Shown piece after piece: positions 53,097 to 63,300 of a stretch of DNA of 64,000 nt (positions are counted from its first letter, which is position 1; every line of letters begins with the position of its first letter). A model generated the notes under the pieces. It did not search any database. It saw only the letters and a list, made by a program, of their open reading frames with translations, and was not told the DNA's origin. Source of the DNA: Lachnospiraceae bacterium (GTDB taxonomy: Bacteria > Bacillota > Clostridia > Lachnospirales > Lachnospiraceae); the NCBI GenBank assembly GCA_910575255.1, contig CAJTEM010000004.1:150611-214610 (forward strand), written 5' to 3'. Made by a program: the position numbers and the translations under genes.

Positions 53097-53606
53097 ATGC
53101 TGAGAATCACATTCGGAGATATTACCAAGATAGAAGCAGATGCTATTGTAAATGCCGCTAATACCAGTCTTTTAGGAGGAGGCGGTGTGGATGGCGCCAT
53201 TCACAGAGCTGCAGGGCCAAAGCTTCTGAAAGAGTGTCGGATGCTTAATGGCTGTGTGACCGGGCAGGCAAAAATAACAAAAGGGTACCGGCTTCCTGCC
53301 AAATATGTGATCCATACGCCAGGGCCGGTCTGGAATGGAGGAAGAAAGAAGGAAGAGCAGCTTTTAAAAAGCTGTTATGAAAATTGTCTGAGGCTGGCAG
53401 CAGAGCATGGCTGCAAGACAGTGGCGTTTCCTTCTGTCAGTACGGGAATATACCGCTTCCCCCTTGATAAGGCATCCGTGATTGCGGTAGGGACGATTCT
53501 GGAATTTCTAAAACAGCATCCGGACATGGAGGTGCAGATGGTCTGCTTTGATGAGAATACGTTTCGCTATTATAAAAAAGCGCTGGATGCCATAACAATC
53601 GAATAA
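53097..53606 (+). CDS. Macrodomain ADP-ribose-binding/hydrolase protein
   Basis: 169 residues, one macrodomain. Diagnostic motifs: GDITKIEADAIVNAANTSLL (~7-26), GGGGVDGAIHRAAG (~27-40, catalytic loop), and AFPSVSTGIYRFP (~112-124). This fits the YmdB/MacroD-type group that removes ADP-ribose from proteins or nucleic acids, or hydrolyses O-acetyl-ADP-ribose. I chose the ATG at 53097 (AAAGGAGAG upstream); the frame remains open to 53007 but that part is not conserved in pattern. It precedes the ATPase/SbcCD group by a regulatory palindrome. A link to defence is possible but unproven. Confidence 0.9.
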   Translation: MLRITFGDITKIEADAIVNAANTSLLGGGGVDGAIHRAAGPKLLKECRMLNGCVTGQAKITKGYRLPAKYVIHTPGPVWNGGRKKEEQLLKSCYENCLRLAAEHGCKTVAFPSVSTGIYRFPLDKASVIAVGTILEFLKQHPDMEVQMVCFDENTFRYYKKALDAITIE

Positions 53607-53622
53607 GGAACGAAAATTTCCC

Positions 53623-53651
53623 TTGTAAAGAGAGGATAAAATACCTATAAT
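53623..53651 (+). promoter_or_regulatory. Promoter of the AAA ATPase gene
   Basis: TTGTAA at 53623-53628 and TATAAT at 53646-53651, 17-base spacer. The -10 box lies inside the left arm of the palindrome at 53640-53674. Confidence 0.75.
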
Positions 53652-53674
53652 GGTGTTACACCATGATAGGTATT
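53640..53674. promoter_or_regulatory. Operator-like palindrome over the -10 box
   Basis: AATACCTATAATGGTG (53640-53655) and CACCATGATAGGTATT (53659-53674) are inverted copies matching at 15 of 16 positions with a 3-base centre. Binding of a dimeric regulator would block the promoter. No regulator gene is adjacent. Confidence 0.75.
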
Positions 53675-53768
53675 AGAGATCCAGGGGGATTAGGAAGGGA
53701 GTATGGAAAGGAAAAGAGGGGCCGTTGGACGAGGTGACAGACTGGACAAGTCAGGCGAGGTGACAGGA

Positions 53769-54959
53769 ATGCTATGCAGGCTGGAAGTAGATAATTTTAA
53801 GACATTCAATGGATTTCATATAGAGATCAATCCGCTGACCATTATTGTAGGGAACAATGCATCCGGAAAAAGCACATTGCTGCAGGTGCTGGATTTCATG
53901 TTCACCAGTGTACAGGAGGATTTTTCGGGAATTTTGAACCGAAGAGGCTGGAATGCGGCGGATCTGCGCTCCAAATGCAGGGAGAAAGTATCTTCAAGAA
54001 TGGTTTTGGCTGCAGAATTCCATTTAAAACAAAAGGAAAAGGATTATTTTCTGCGATGGGAAATGGTTCTGCAATATGCGGTTCAAAAAAATATGCTGAC
54101 GCTTTTGCATGAGGTGGTCACAGATAAAGAATCCGGCAGGGTGTATATCGAGTATCAGGATGCAGGGGTATTTCTTTATAAAAAAGATCAGGAGCAGATA
54201 CGGTTCCCCAGAATTTCAGGAACTTCTTCCGTACTGAAAGTGCTTGTGGATATTGGATATGAGGAAAAGGACCATCCGGAATTGGTCGCATTAAAGAGAT
54301 TTTTACTGGGGATTCGTTCTTTTGAGCTTTTGACACCAGAACAGATGCGGGCAAGCAGCAGAGGGAAAAGCAAGAGTTTATCAGCATATGGAAGGAATCT
54401 GCCATCCTTTTTGAAGAGTATGACAGAGGAGCAAAGGCGGCGTTTTTTGGAAAAGCTTCATGAATTGCTGGAAGAACGGATTGAGAATGTGACAGCAGAG
54501 ACCAAAGGAAAACCGGGATGGACTTATGTGAATATAACAGAGAAATACCAAAATCAGCGATATACGGTATCCTCCCGTCATTTGAGTGACGGAACGCTGC
54601 GGCTTCTTGCCTTTCTTGGAGTCAGCGAGGGGGATGATGGTTCTTTGTTTTTGTGGGATGAGATCGAAAATGGGATTAACAGTAGTTATGCAGAGAAGCT
54701 GATGGATATTTTTTATGAAATGTGTATCGCAGGCAGGCAGTTTATGGCAACGACTCATAGCGTCGTGTTTCTGGATTTTGTCAAGAAGGAGGATATCGTT
54801 TATTTTTACAGAGAAGAGAGTCAGGGAAATACGAAAGCGGTAAGGATTTTTGAATTGCCTGAGCTGGAGGAAAAGCTGGAGTATATGTATCCGGGAGAGA
54901 TTATTTATAATCTGGATAACCAGGAGATTATAAACATTTGCCTAAAGCATCTGAAATAA
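53769..54959 (+). CDS. AAA ATPase (AAA_21/RloA-like), no nuclease domain
   Basis: 396 residues. It starts LCRLEVDNFKTFNGFHIEIN, with Walker A VGNNASGKST (~29), signature-like SSRHLSDGTLRLLAFL (~276), Walker B LFLWDEIENGINSS (~297) and the histidine switch FMATTHSVVFLDF (~326). These SMC/OLD-like ATPases usually pair with a nuclease or RloB-type partner in defence modules. Two starts are possible: 53769 with GAGGTGA six bases upstream, and 53703 with GGAAGGG; I prefer the first because the family begins there. The only partner visible is a ~65-residue gene directly downstream, so the module may be truncated. Confidence 0.8.
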   Translation: MLCRLEVDNFKTFNGFHIEINPLTIIVGNNASGKSTLLQVLDFMFTSVQEDFSGILNRRGWNAADLRSKCREKVSSRMVLAAEFHLKQKEKDYFLRWEMVLQYAVQKNMLTLLHEVVTDKESGRVYIEYQDAGVFLYKKDQEQIRFPRISGTSSVLKVLVDIGYEEKDHPELVALKRFLLGIRSFELLTPEQMRASSRGKSKSLSAYGRNLPSFLKSMTEEQRRRFLEKLHELLEERIENVTAETKGKPGWTYVNITEKYQNQRYTVSSRHLSDGTLRLLAFLGVSEGDDGSLFLWDEIENGINSSYAEKLMDIFYEMCIAGRQFMATTHSVVFLDFVKKEDIVYFYREESQGNTKAVRIFELPELEEKLEYMYPGEIIYNLDNQEIINICLKHLK

Positions 54960-54972
54960 AAAGGGAGCTGAT

Positions 54973-55179
54973 CTGGGGGATTATCCGAAAAATTATTTGT
55001 CAAGAGTTCTGGCAGATGTCAGTGAAGGAAAGAAAGACAGCAACCGGGAAGTGTTTTGTGAACTGGCAGAAGAGCTGGATATACAGACCGTAAGAAAACG
55101 CTGTCCGCTTAGTTTTGGCAGATTTTATGAGGATATTCAGAGCTTGTATTCAACCATCAAAAACGCAAAGGAACCATAA
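54973..55179 (+). CDS. Small protein downstream of the AAA ATPase, possibly a remnant
   Basis: The open frame reads GDYPKNYLSRVLADVSEGKK... to FGRFYEDIQSLYSTIKNAKEP. It has no ATG; a CTG at 54973 stands five bases behind AAGGGAG, and a TTG at 54997 is the next option (60 residues). I recognise no family. It begins 13 bases after the ATPase stop and could be the short C-terminal remainder of a partner protein such as an RloB-like effector, or a genuine small protein. Confidence 0.45.
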   Translation: MGDYPKNYLSRVLADVSEGKKDSNREVFCELAEELDIQTVRKRCPLSFGRFYEDIQSLYSTIKNAKEP

Positions 55180-55215
55180 ACAAGTAAGAATTCAGACACA
55201 GACAAGGAGCAGCAA

Positions 55216-56346
55216 GTGAAACTGATTCATTTATCAGACCTCCACATCGGAAAACGAGTCAACGAGTTTTCTCTGCTGGAGGATCAGAGGTACATCCTGG
55301 AACAGATTCTGGCGGTTATTGACCAGGAGCAGGCGGACGGGGTACTGATAGCGGGGGATATTTATGACAAGCCGGTGCCTCCGGCGGAAGCCGTGCAGGT
55401 GTTTGACGATTTTTTGACCCGGCTGGCAGAAAGAAAAATACCGGTATTTGCCATCAGCGGCAACCACGACTGTGCCGAGCGGGTGGCTTTCGGCGCGAGG
55501 CTGATGAGCGGCACGGGAGTGTACCTTTCCCCGGTGTATGACGGGAAGGTGACAGGGATAACTCTGGAGGATGAATATGGGGAGGCTGTGATCTGGCTTT
55601 TGCCGTTTGTGAAGCCGGCCTTGGTACGCCATGTCTTTGCGGATGAGGAGGCAGGCAGTTATCAGGAGGCGGTGAGGATTGCCGTGGATCATATCGCTGC
55701 GGAGGAGGAGAAGAGGAATGTGCTGTTGGCACATCAGTTCGTGACAGGGGCATTTCGGTGCGAGTCGGAGGAGATCCTGGTAGGCGGCCTGGACAATGTG
55801 GACGTATCGGTGTTTGACCGGTTTGATTACGTGGCCCTGGGGCATATCCACAGCCCGCAGCAGGTGGGGCGGGAGACGGTCCGCTATTGCGGTACACCGT
55901 TAAAATATTCCTTTTCGGAGGCAGAGCAGGAGAAGAGCGTGACGGTCGTGGAGCTGGGAAAAAAAGGACAGGTGGGGATCCGGACCGTGCCGCTGCGTCC
56001 GCTGCGGGATATGCGGCGGATCCGGGGGACATATCTGGAACTGACGGCCTTGTCCTTTTATCAGGATACGAACCGGGAGGATTATATTCAGGCGGTTCTG
56101 ACGGATGAGGAGGATGTGCCTGACGGACTTATGAAGCTGAGGGTGATCTATCCGAATCTGATGAAGCTGGAGTACGACAACCAGAGAACCAGGGACAACC
56201 GGGAGATATCGGGGACATGTGAGGCGGAACAGAAATCAGAGCTGGAGCTGTTTGAGGAGTTTTATGAGCTGCAGAACAACCAGCCGTTTAGTGAGAGACA
56301 GAGAGAATTTGTCATGCAGCTGATTCAGAAGATTCAGGAGCGGTGA
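55216..56346 (+). CDS. sbcD: Exonuclease SbcD (Mre11-type nuclease subunit)
   Basis: 376 residues of the metallophosphoesterase type. Motifs: LSDLHIGKR (~6-14), ADGVLIAGDIYDKP (~40-53), ISGNHDCAERV (~79), LLAHQFVTG (~172) and YVALGHIHSPQQVG (~204-217), supplying the Asp/His/Asn ligands for two Mn ions. With SbcC it cuts DNA hairpins, blocked ends and protein-bound ends. The start is a GTG with AAGGAG seven bases upstream. The stop is four bases before sbcC, the usual operon layout. The C-terminal capping region (QAVLTDEEDVPDGLMKLRVI, ~294) is normal. Confidence 0.95.
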   Translation: MKLIHLSDLHIGKRVNEFSLLEDQRYILEQILAVIDQEQADGVLIAGDIYDKPVPPAEAVQVFDDFLTRLAERKIPVFAISGNHDCAERVAFGARLMSGTGVYLSPVYDGKVTGITLEDEYGEAVIWLLPFVKPALVRHVFADEEAGSYQEAVRIAVDHIAAEEEKRNVLLAHQFVTGAFRCESEEILVGGLDNVDVSVFDRFDYVALGHIHSPQQVGRETVRYCGTPLKYSFSEAEQEKSVTVVELGKKGQVGIRTVPLRPLRDMRRIRGTYLELTALSFYQDTNREDYIQAVLTDEEDVPDGLMKLRVIYPNLMKLEYDNQRTRDNREISGTCEAEQKSELELFEEFYELQNNQPFSERQREFVMQLIQKIQER

Positions 56347-56350
56347 GAGG

Positions 56351-59300
56351 ATGAAACCTAAAAAACTGACAATGAGCGCCTTTGGGCCTTATGCGGAGGA
56401 AACCGTGATCGATTTTGTCCGGCTGGGAGAATGCGGGCTTTTTTTGATTACGGGAGATACCGGGGCAGGGAAGACGACGATTTTTGACGCGATTGCCTTT
56501 GCCCTTTACGGGGAAGCCAGCGGAAAGGTGCGGGAGGCGGGAATGTTCCGCAGCAAATATGCCGGCGAGGATGTGCCGACCTTTGTGAAGCTGGAGTTTG
56601 CGTACCAGGAAAAGGAGTATTGTATTACCAGAAATCCGGAGTATATGCGTCCGAAGGGCCGGGGAAGCGGCTATACCCTGCAGAAGGCTGACGCAGTGCT
56701 GGAATTTAAAGACGGGCGGCCGCCGGTGACGAAGATGCGGGAGGTGACCCGGGCAGTGGAGGAGCTGACAGGCTTAAGCTATCGGCAGTTTACGCAGATT
56801 GCCATGATTGCCCAGGGAGATTTCCAGAAGCTTTTGCTGGCAGGGACTCAGGAGCGCAGCGAGATATTCCGGCAGATATTTCACACGGGATTGTATCAGG
56901 AGCTGCAGAACCGGCTTAAGGATGCCATGAAGGAGCGGTGGAAAACATATGACGAGATCCGCAGGAGCATCAGCCAGTATTTAAGCGGCGTGGCGTGCAT
57001 GGACAGTCTCAAAAGGATCGAGTGGGAGCAGCTGGAAAAGACGCATTTTGAAGGAAAGGCAGAGCATGGCCTGGAGCTTTTGCAGGAGCTTTTGCAGTGT
57101 GATGAGAAAGAGCTGTTACAGATGGAGCAGGAGCTGGGAAGCTGGGAGGAAAGGATCCAGCAGGAGGATCGGCTTTTGGGCAGGATCTGGCAGGCCAGAA
57201 AGCTGCAGGAGGAGCTAAAACAGGCCAGGGAAATGCTGGCAGAGAAGCTGCCGCAGCTGGAGGCGGCGGATAAGGCCAGGGAAGCCGCCAGAAACCAGGC
57301 CGGGGAGGAGGAGCATCTGTTACAGCGGATCCGGACAGGGAAAGAGCAGCGGGAGAAATACAGCCAGCTTCGGTTTCTGTCAGGGCAGATGGAAGAGAAA
57401 GCCGCAGAGGTGGCCGAAAAGCAGGAGCAAAGCCGGCAGGCGGCCGCGGCGGTCCGGGAGCGAAAGCAGGATGCCGCAGGAAAGAGAAAAGAACTGGAAG
57501 ACTTAAAGGATGCCGGCGAGGAGCGGGAAAGGCTGGAGAACCGGCGTGCGGGACTGACAGAGAAAAAACAGGAGCTTGTGGGGCTTTTGGGACGCAGGGA
57601 GCAATTCGTCCGGGAGAAGGAGGAGCTTTTGTGCGTACTGCAAAAAAAACAGACACAGGCAGAGCATCTGAAGGCGGAAGGGGAAATGCTTCAGAGACAG
57701 GCAGAGGCTCTGGCGGATCGGGACGTGCTTCTGGAGGGATTGTCCGGGAAAAAGAAAGAGCTGGGCAGACAGAAAGAGAGACTGGGGCAGAAGCTTGAGG
57801 AGTTGGAAAGAACAAAAAAGCGCCAGGAAGCAGAGGAGAAGACAGCGGTCGGATTGGCGAAGCAGGAGGCAGAGGGGAAGGACGAACTGGCCCGTTTGCG
57901 CGAGGAGCTTGCCGGACTTGAGGATGCGGACCGGAGGGAGGCAGAGTGCCGCTATCAGGCAGAGGAGCAGAGGCGGCTTTGGGAGGAATTCCAAAAGAGA
58001 CAAAAGTGTCTGCGGGGATATGAAAAAGAGTATGGAATCAAGCAGGACATGTACCAGGAGGCAATGGTATGGTGGGAGGAACTGCGGGAGGAATATCACA
58101 GGCGGGAAAAGCAGTTTCTGGATGCGCAGGCAGGACTTCTGGCAGGAAGCCTGAAGGAGGGCGAGAGATGTCCGGTATGCGGATCCCTCCGCCATCCGAT
58201 GCCGGCCAGGCTGCCAAAGGAGGTCTTGCAAAAGGAAGAGCTGGATGAAAAAAAGCAGGCATTATCCGAAAAAGAGGCAAGGGTGCAGCAGCTTAGCGCA
58301 GATATCCGTCATTTGCGGGAACAGATGGAGGCAGAGTGGGCCAGGTTCTGGGAAGGGGTATCCGATACGGATGAGAATTCCGCGGCAGGGGAAAATGCTT
58401 CTCAAGAGATTTCCTCTCGGGATGAAGGGACGAATGGCAATCTGGGCCTGCATGAGAGAATTACGGCATTTGTCAGGAGAAACATGCCAGAAAAAGAACA
58501 AAAACGGCAGGAGGCGCTGTCTGCCCTGGAAGAATTACGGAAAGAAGGTTTACAACAAGCCAGAGCCAGGCTGGAGCAGGCAGAGAAGAGGAATCAGAGG
58601 CGCCGGGACAGGGAGAACAGAGAAAAGGAACGGAGAAGCCTGCTGGAGGGATTGGAAAAACAGCTTCGGCAGTGCGGCTCTGTCCTGGATGCCCTGTCCG
58701 GCAGTGAGAAGGCCTTGCAGCAGCAGATAGCCTCAGAAAGCTTGCTGGCAATGGAAGCACTCAGTGGTGTCAGGGAGAGCGGCGCCGCGGGCAGCGGGGA
58801 AGGCAACGCAGGCAGTGAAAAAGCCAAAGAGGCCGGCAGCAGTGAGAATCTGGCTGCGGCAAAGGATGTGCTGACAGGAGAACCGGCTGACGGCGCAAGG
58901 TTGCTGCACCGGCTTGCGGAAGCAATCAGAGGTCTGTCTGAGCGGGAGGAGAGAATCCGTAAGGAACTGGATGAGCGCCGTCATTTTCAGAAGGAGGCAG
59001 GAGAGAAGCTTGCCGGCCGGGAGCGCTGCCAGGAGGTGATCCGGGAGAAGAAAAGCCGCCTGGAGATCCTGGAAAACCAGAATACGGAAGACAGAAAACG
59101 GCTTTTACAGTGTCTGAGCCCCAGGCAGCCCTGGGGATTGGGCAGTGAGGAACTATCGCGTCTGACCGTGGAGGAGCTATATGAACGTGGGGCCCAGGCA
59201 GCAAAAATCCTGGGAGAATTGCTGGCAGATACCGAGGAAAAAACCGGACAGAACCGACAGAAGCTGGCGAGAAAGGCAGCCCTGGAGAAGGAGCTTCCCG

Positions 59301-60319
59301 AGACGGAAAAGCAGTTGGAGGAACAGGGCCGGATTCTTTCCGAGGCCGGGCTTGCCCTGGCAAGACTGGATACGGAGCAAAAGAACCTGGAAGAGCAGAG
59401 GCTGCAGCTGTTATCTGTGCTGGGGGACAGAACCGAGGAAGAGCTGACTGGCCAGATAGCAAAGGATGAGCAAAGGCTTGCCCGGCTGAAGCAGGAACGG
59501 GAACAGGCGGAGCGGGCCTATGAGGAGTGCCGGGAGCAGACCGTGCAATGGCAGGCCAGGATTCAGGCGCTTACCGGCCAGGAGACGGACACCGGGCTGC
59601 CTGCAGAGGAGGAAATCCTTGCCAGGAAGCAGCAATGGCAGGAAAAAAAAGCAGAGCTTTCCCGAAGAAGGGAGGAGCGGTATGCCGCCTGGCGTAAGAA
59701 TCAGGGAATCTACGATTCCGTGCAGGGCAGCCGGCAGAAGCTGGCAGTGGCGGAGCAGGAGTATGCCTGGGTCAGGGCACTGTCCGACACGGCAAACGGA
59801 ACCCTGTCCGGGAAACGTAAGATTGAGCTGGAAACCTATATCCAGATGGCATATTTTGACCGCATCCTGCGGCGGGCCAATCTGCGCTTTCTGACGATGA
59901 GCAAAGGACAGTATGAGTTAAAGCGTCAGGAAAGCGGGGATAATAAGAAGGAGAAGGCCGGGCTGGATCTGAATGTGGTGGATCACTATAACGGCACGGA
60001 AAGGAGTGTGCGCACCTTATCCGGAGGAGAATCCTTCCAGGCGTCGCTTTCCCTGGCTCTTGGGCTCTCGGATGAGATCCAGTCGTATGCGGGGGGAATC
60101 CGTCTGGATACCATGTTTGTGGATGAGGGCTTTGGCTCTCTTGATGAGGAATCTCTGGAGCAGGCGATCCGGGCCTTGAGCGGACTGGCCGGAGGAGAGC
60201 GTCTGGTAGGGATCATTTCCCATGTGACAGAGCTGAAGGAACGGATCGGAAAGAAGATCCTGGTAACCAGGCATCGGGGCAGAGAAAAAATCGGGAGTTA
60301 TGCACAGGTGACAGTATGA
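56351..60319 (+). CDS. sbcC: Exonuclease SbcC (Rad50-type ATPase subunit), enlarged
   Basis: 1322 residues against roughly 1000-1050 for common SbcC. N-terminal Walker A ITGDTGAGKTTIFDAIAFAL (~33-52), long coiled coils, zinc hook CPVCGSLRHP (~607), then a second coil and the C-terminal ABC half with RTLSGGESFQASLSLALGLS (~1221-1240) and TMFVDEGFGSLDEE (~1255). The extra length is in the coils; after the hook there is a Gly/Ser/Ala/Glu-rich low-complexity stretch (~800-850, ESGAAGSGEGNAGSEKAKEA). The protein tethers DNA ends and drives SbcD with ATP. Stop and next start overlap (ATGA). Confidence 0.95.
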   Translation: MKPKKLTMSAFGPYAEETVIDFVRLGECGLFLITGDTGAGKTTIFDAIAFALYGEASGKVREAGMFRSKYAGEDVPTFVKLEFAYQEKEYCITRNPEYMRPKGRGSGYTLQKADAVLEFKDGRPPVTKMREVTRAVEELTGLSYRQFTQIAMIAQGDFQKLLLAGTQERSEIFRQIFHTGLYQELQNRLKDAMKERWKTYDEIRRSISQYLSGVACMDSLKRIEWEQLEKTHFEGKAEHGLELLQELLQCDEKELLQMEQELGSWEERIQQEDRLLGRIWQARKLQEELKQAREMLAEKLPQLEAADKAREAARNQAGEEEHLLQRIRTGKEQREKYSQLRFLSGQMEEKAAEVAEKQEQSRQAAAAVRERKQDAAGKRKELEDLKDAGEERERLENRRAGLTEKKQELVGLLGRREQFVREKEELLCVLQKKQTQAEHLKAEGEMLQRQAEALADRDVLLEGLSGKKKELGRQKERLGQKLEELERTKKRQEAEEKTAVGLAKQEAEGKDELARLREELAGLEDADRREAECRYQAEEQRRLWEEFQKRQKCLRGYEKEYGIKQDMYQEAMVWWEELREEYHRREKQFLDAQAGLLAGSLKEGERCPVCGSLRHPMPARLPKEVLQKEELDEKKQALSEKEARVQQLSADIRHLREQMEAEWARFWEGVSDTDENSAAGENASQEISSRDEGTNGNLGLHERITAFVRRNMPEKEQKRQEALSALEELRKEGLQQARARLEQAEKRNQRRRDRENREKERRSLLEGLEKQLRQCGSVLDALSGSEKALQQQIASESLLAMEALSGVRESGAAGSGEGNAGSEKAKEAGSSENLAAAKDVLTGEPADGARLLHRLAEAIRGLSEREERIRKELDERRHFQKEAGEKLAGRERCQEVIREKKSRLEILENQNTEDRKRLLQCLSPRQPWGLGSEELSRLTVEELYERGAQAAKILGELLADTEEKTGQNRQKLARKAALEKELPETEKQLEEQGRILSEAGLALARLDTEQKNLEEQRLQLLSVLGDRTEEELTGQIAKDEQRLARLKQEREQAERAYEECREQTVQWQARIQALTGQETDTGLPAEEEILARKQQWQEKKAELSRRREERYAAWRKNQGIYDSVQGSRQKLAVAEQEYAWVRALSDTANGTLSGKRKIELETYIQMAYFDRILRRANLRFLTMSKGQYELKRQESGDNKKEKAGLDLNVVDHYNGTERSVRTLSGGESFQASLSLALGLSDEIQSYAGGIRLDTMFVDEGFGSLDEESLEQAIRALSGLAGGERLVGIISHVTELKERIGKKILVTRHRGREKIGSYAQVTV

Positions 60320-63300
60320 ATACCATTCATCGGGACATTTTCAAGGCAATCCATGAAGGCAAATGGCTGACGATCGAGTACCGCAACCAGCAGGAACAGG
60401 TGACGCGGTACTGGATTGGCATCCGTGATCTGAATGCTGCCAGAAGGACGCTGACCGTGGACGGGCTTCATCTGGGAAAATATTCCCTGCAGCAGTACGA
60501 CCGGATCTATATTGATTCTATTCTCTCCTCACAGGTACTGGAGGGATCCTACTGTGAGATCAACCAGGCGCTGGTGCAGGATATCCATGAGAATTCTTAT
60601 AAGTATAAGCCATTGTTTGACCATGTAGCGAATCTGAAGGTGCTGGATTATCTGGAGGACTGCAGCCGGATGGATACGACCGCGTACCGGAAGGACTTTG
60701 CATTGGTGCGTTACCTGGATCGGGAAAGCTTTCACGGGGAGGCCTATCCTCTGAGCGAAGAACAGTTTCAGAGGATTGTACAGGAGTTTCAGCGCCAGGC
60801 AGAGAAAGAGCGGCATGGCGCCGGAGAGGAGCCTCTGCCTTCGGGGACGGAAACCGCAGCAAAGCTTTGCACACCGAAGAAGCGCCTCAGCATCCAGCGG
60901 CTGGCTATGAATGTCATGAGCATCCATACTCCCAGAGGACTGTATGTACTGGCGTACCGGAAGCTGAATCTGGATGTCCGGCAGCGCTGCCTGCGGCCGG
61001 ATGAAGATATTACCCTTTGTACGGAATTCACGGTGAACGGGAACCGGGAAAGTATCCGCAGGTATCTGGATGCAGAGGATTATGAGCTTCTGCAGGATTT
61101 TGAGGCGAATCAGGAAAAGGTCAAGGATGCCGTCACCCGCTATTCATGCCGGGTGCAGGGAGTGGATGACCTTCCCTATGTGATTGGGCTGGGGATGGAT
61201 CTGGTGCTGGATCTGCATCGGGAGTACAATGCGATTCTGGAGATGTATCAGAAGGGGGAGGTTCCGGCGCCGATCCGGGCATTCTTCGGAGACCTTCTGG
61301 ATCGTCCCCGCAGCCGGCGGATGGTTCCCATCACCCCTCTGGACCGCAGGATCAACCTGGATCAGCTTCTGGCCATCAATCATGCGATGAAGTATCCCGT
61401 GGCTTATGTGCAGGGGCCGCCGGGAACCGGGAAAACCAATACCATCATCAACACGATCATCACGGCATTTTTTAATGAAAAGACTTTGCTTTTCGTGTCG
61501 TACAATAATCATCCGATTGACAGCGTGGCAGACAAGCTGAGCCGTCTGAGCTATCAGGGGAAACGGATCCCGTTTCCCGTGGCGAGGCTGGGCAATGCGG
61601 GAAAGGTGCGGGAGACACTGGCAGACCTGGCTGAGCTTTACGAGCAGGTGAAGACCATTCCGGTCTATGACCGGACCCTGGATCGGAACCGGGACAGTCA
61701 GGCGGAGAAAATGCGGCAATTGTCGGAGCTTTTGCGCCGGTACGAGGATGTGCTGGAGCTGAAGGAGCGCAGCGAGACGATCCGCCAGCTTTTGGAATAC
61801 AGCCGGGGGAGGAGCCGTTCTCTGCAGATGCTGCCCTTTGAGACGGATCTTGGCGGCCGGCAGTTACAGCAGGTGAACCGTCAGATGGCACGTCTGGGAG
61901 AGATCACGGATCAGGACGCACTTTCGCTTCTGACTGAGGACGTGGAGGAATTGGAGAAATTCCTTTATTATGCTTCGGTAAAATGCATTCACAGGCTGGA
62001 CGAGCCGGGCAGCCGCCGTTTGAAGGAGATCCTTTTGACAGGGGATGAGGATCAGCGCCTGGAGGCATTTTCGGAATATCTTAAAAACGGTGAGGGACTG
62101 AAACGATTTCTGCGGGTGTTTCCGATAGTGGCAACCACCTGCATATCCGCACACCGTCTGGGAGGCCCGGAAGCATATTTTGACATGACAGTAATGGATG
62201 AGGCCAGCCAATGCAATACGGCCGTGGGGCTGGTGCCGGTGCTTCGGGGAAGGAATCTGATGCTGGTGGGAGATCCCCAACAGCTGAATCCGGTGATCCT
62301 GCTTGACGAGGTGACGAACCAGCGGCTCAGGAAAAAGTATGGGGTGACAGAGGAGTATGATTACCGCAAGAATTCTCTGTATAAGACCTTTCTGGCCTGT
62401 GATTCGGTGAGCGACGAGGTGCTTTTGCGCTATCATTATCGGTGCAACCGCAAGATTATTGACTTTAACAACCAGAAATATTATAATTCCCGGCTGCTGA
62501 TCCGTTCGGAGAGTACACAGCCGCAGCCATTGGTCTATGTCAATGTGGAAAGCGGCAGGACCGGCCAGCGGAATGTGGCGCCGGCGGAGGTGGAGGAGAT
62601 TTTGCACTATGCCATGGAGCACAGGGACAAATCCATCGGGGTGATCACACCCTTTGTGAATCAGAAGAATGTCATTGAGCAGGAGCTTGCCGGACGGGGA
62701 CTGGGCCATGTGGCCTGCGGCACGGTCCATGCTTTCCAGGGAGACGAAAAGGATGTGGTATTGTTCTCTGCCGCCATCACGGACGATACTTATGCGGGAA
62801 CCTACGAGTGGCTGAAAAACAACAGGGAGCTGATCAATGTTGCTGTTTCCCGGGCGAGGGAGCAGCTGATTGTGCTGGCGAGCGGCCGGAATCTGGAGCG
62901 TTTGCATCAGCAGGAACAGGAGGATGATCTCTACGATCTGGTCCGTTATGTGCGTTCGAACGGAACCTCACAGGTAGCAGTGCGGGAGACGGATTCCCGG
63001 GCATTGGGAATCAAGCCCTTTTCCGCGGCTACGGAGGAGGTGTTTTTACAGACCTTAAATCATGCTCTGGAGAATATCTGGATGTCTCAGAACCGGTTTT
63101 CGGTGGAAAAGGAGGTGGCAGTGTCGCAGGTGTTTGGGGAAGGCAAAAGCTATCAGGATCTCTTTTATTCCGGAAAGTTTGACTTTGTGGTATATGAGCA
63201 GGGCGGGACACGAAAGGATCCGGTGCTGGCGATCGAACTGGATGGCAAGGAGCATCTCGAGGAGAGTGCGGTGGCAAGAAGGGACAGGGAGAAACAAAAG

